A stretch of 64,000 nucleotides of DNA from Gemmatimonadaceae bacterium (GTDB lineage Bacteria; Gemmatimonadota; Gemmatimonadetes; Gemmatimonadales; Gemmatimonadaceae). Within the stretch, counting starts at the first letter, position 1; every line of letters starts with the position of its first letter. This document shows, one piece after another, positions 63,875 to 64,000 of the stretch. The position numbers and the translations under genes were made by a program. The DNA lies in the NCBI GenBank assembly GCA_025930755.1, contig JAICOJ010000007.1:1-64000 (forward strand). Direction: 5' to 3'. A model generated the notes under the pieces. That model did no database searches, was not told the DNA's origin, and saw only the letters and a program-made list of their open reading frames with translations.

Positions 63875-64000
63875 GACTCGCTTCCGAATCTCCACATTCC
63901 CATTCACCGTCGTGAACGACAGCCGCGTGCCGCCCTTGCCGATCGTCGCCCGCATGTTCTGCGGGTTGAAGCGTCCGGTGACGGTGAGCGGGTAGTCGCG
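63872..64000 (-). CDS. C-terminal end of a DUF4097-like protein (partial)
   Basis: Forty-two residues at the window edge with no start: RDYPLTVTGRFNPQNMRATI, then GKGGTRLSFTTVNGNVEIRK. The pattern TGRF...IGKGG..LSFTTVNGNVEIRK is that of DUF4097 beta-solenoid-like domains, which end many exported proteins. It is absent from the ORF track because the start is beyond 64000. The TAG stop (63872-63874) is the outer triplet of the family B array. Confidence 0.75.
   Translation of the reverse strand, partial: RDYPLTVTGRFNPQNMRATIGKGGTRLSFTTVNGNVEIRKRV

Overview
The window is GC-rich (roughly two-thirds G+C by eye), densely coded bacterial chromosome. It has many exported proteins and lipoproteins, M16/S9/M61 peptidases, a TPR-tailed Ser/Thr kinase, a class of NirK with divergent spacing, and an imuA-imuB-dnaE2 cassette. 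This gene mix best fits a soil or sediment Gemmatimonadota-like bacterium. That is an inference from gene content and style only: no rRNA or tRNA gene was seen. Bases 1-164 are an odd G/C homopolymer-rich edge with no gene.

Layout. 165-5205: an M16 peptidase pair facing an S9 peptidase. 5345-10037: a lipoprotein, exported amidohydrolase, msrB, a DUF486 membrane protein with no ordinary start codon, a beta-lactamase-fold esterase and an exported protein. 10124-12501: Fpg-type glycosylase overlapping a phospholipase D/cardiolipin synthase. 12649-15112: a compact nitrogen-oxide operon (nirK, DUF542, cupin, two small oxidase-like membrane proteins). 15144-23520: a minus-strand run of small exported or accessory genes (M61 peptidase, GNAT, DinB, ExbD/TolR-like, VOC). 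23613-30913: a large SARP/BTAD-type regulator, TTHB210-like protein, YCII protein, TspO and a second serine hydrolase. 31098-47246: one long minus-strand operon built on MoxR, DUF58 and vWA proteins, with two DUF4159 proteins, a TPR/gluzincin lipoprotein, a caspase-fold protein lacking the catalytic Cys, a DUF4175-like coiled-coil protein and an exported amidohydrolase. 47567-49805: Vgb-like propeller, CxxCH protein and putative glycolipid-binding protein. 49952-58265: a DNA repair island (dnaE2, imuB, imuA and two radical SAM proteins). 58436-64000: a kinase, XdhC-type maturation factor, WYL-like protein and the end of a DUF4097-like gene.

The most striking non-genic feature is a set of short tandem-unit arrays, mostly 7 bp, laid out as facing inverted copies. 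There are at least four unit families: GAACGAG, AGGAGTC, GCAGTTC and a looser GGTCGAGG type. They fill the gaps between genes almost exactly, often beginning at the stop codon of one gene and ending just before the start codon of the next. They have been read into protein in at least four genes (a DUF4159 signal peptide, ImuB, a CxxCH protein tail and the four-helix bundle gene's stop). One 526-bp copy carries a gene between its inverted ends and sits exactly between imuB and dnaE2. A second genome-scale signal is the heptamer CGTTAGG, found at least 27 times and accounting for many of the rare TTA leucine codons noticed.
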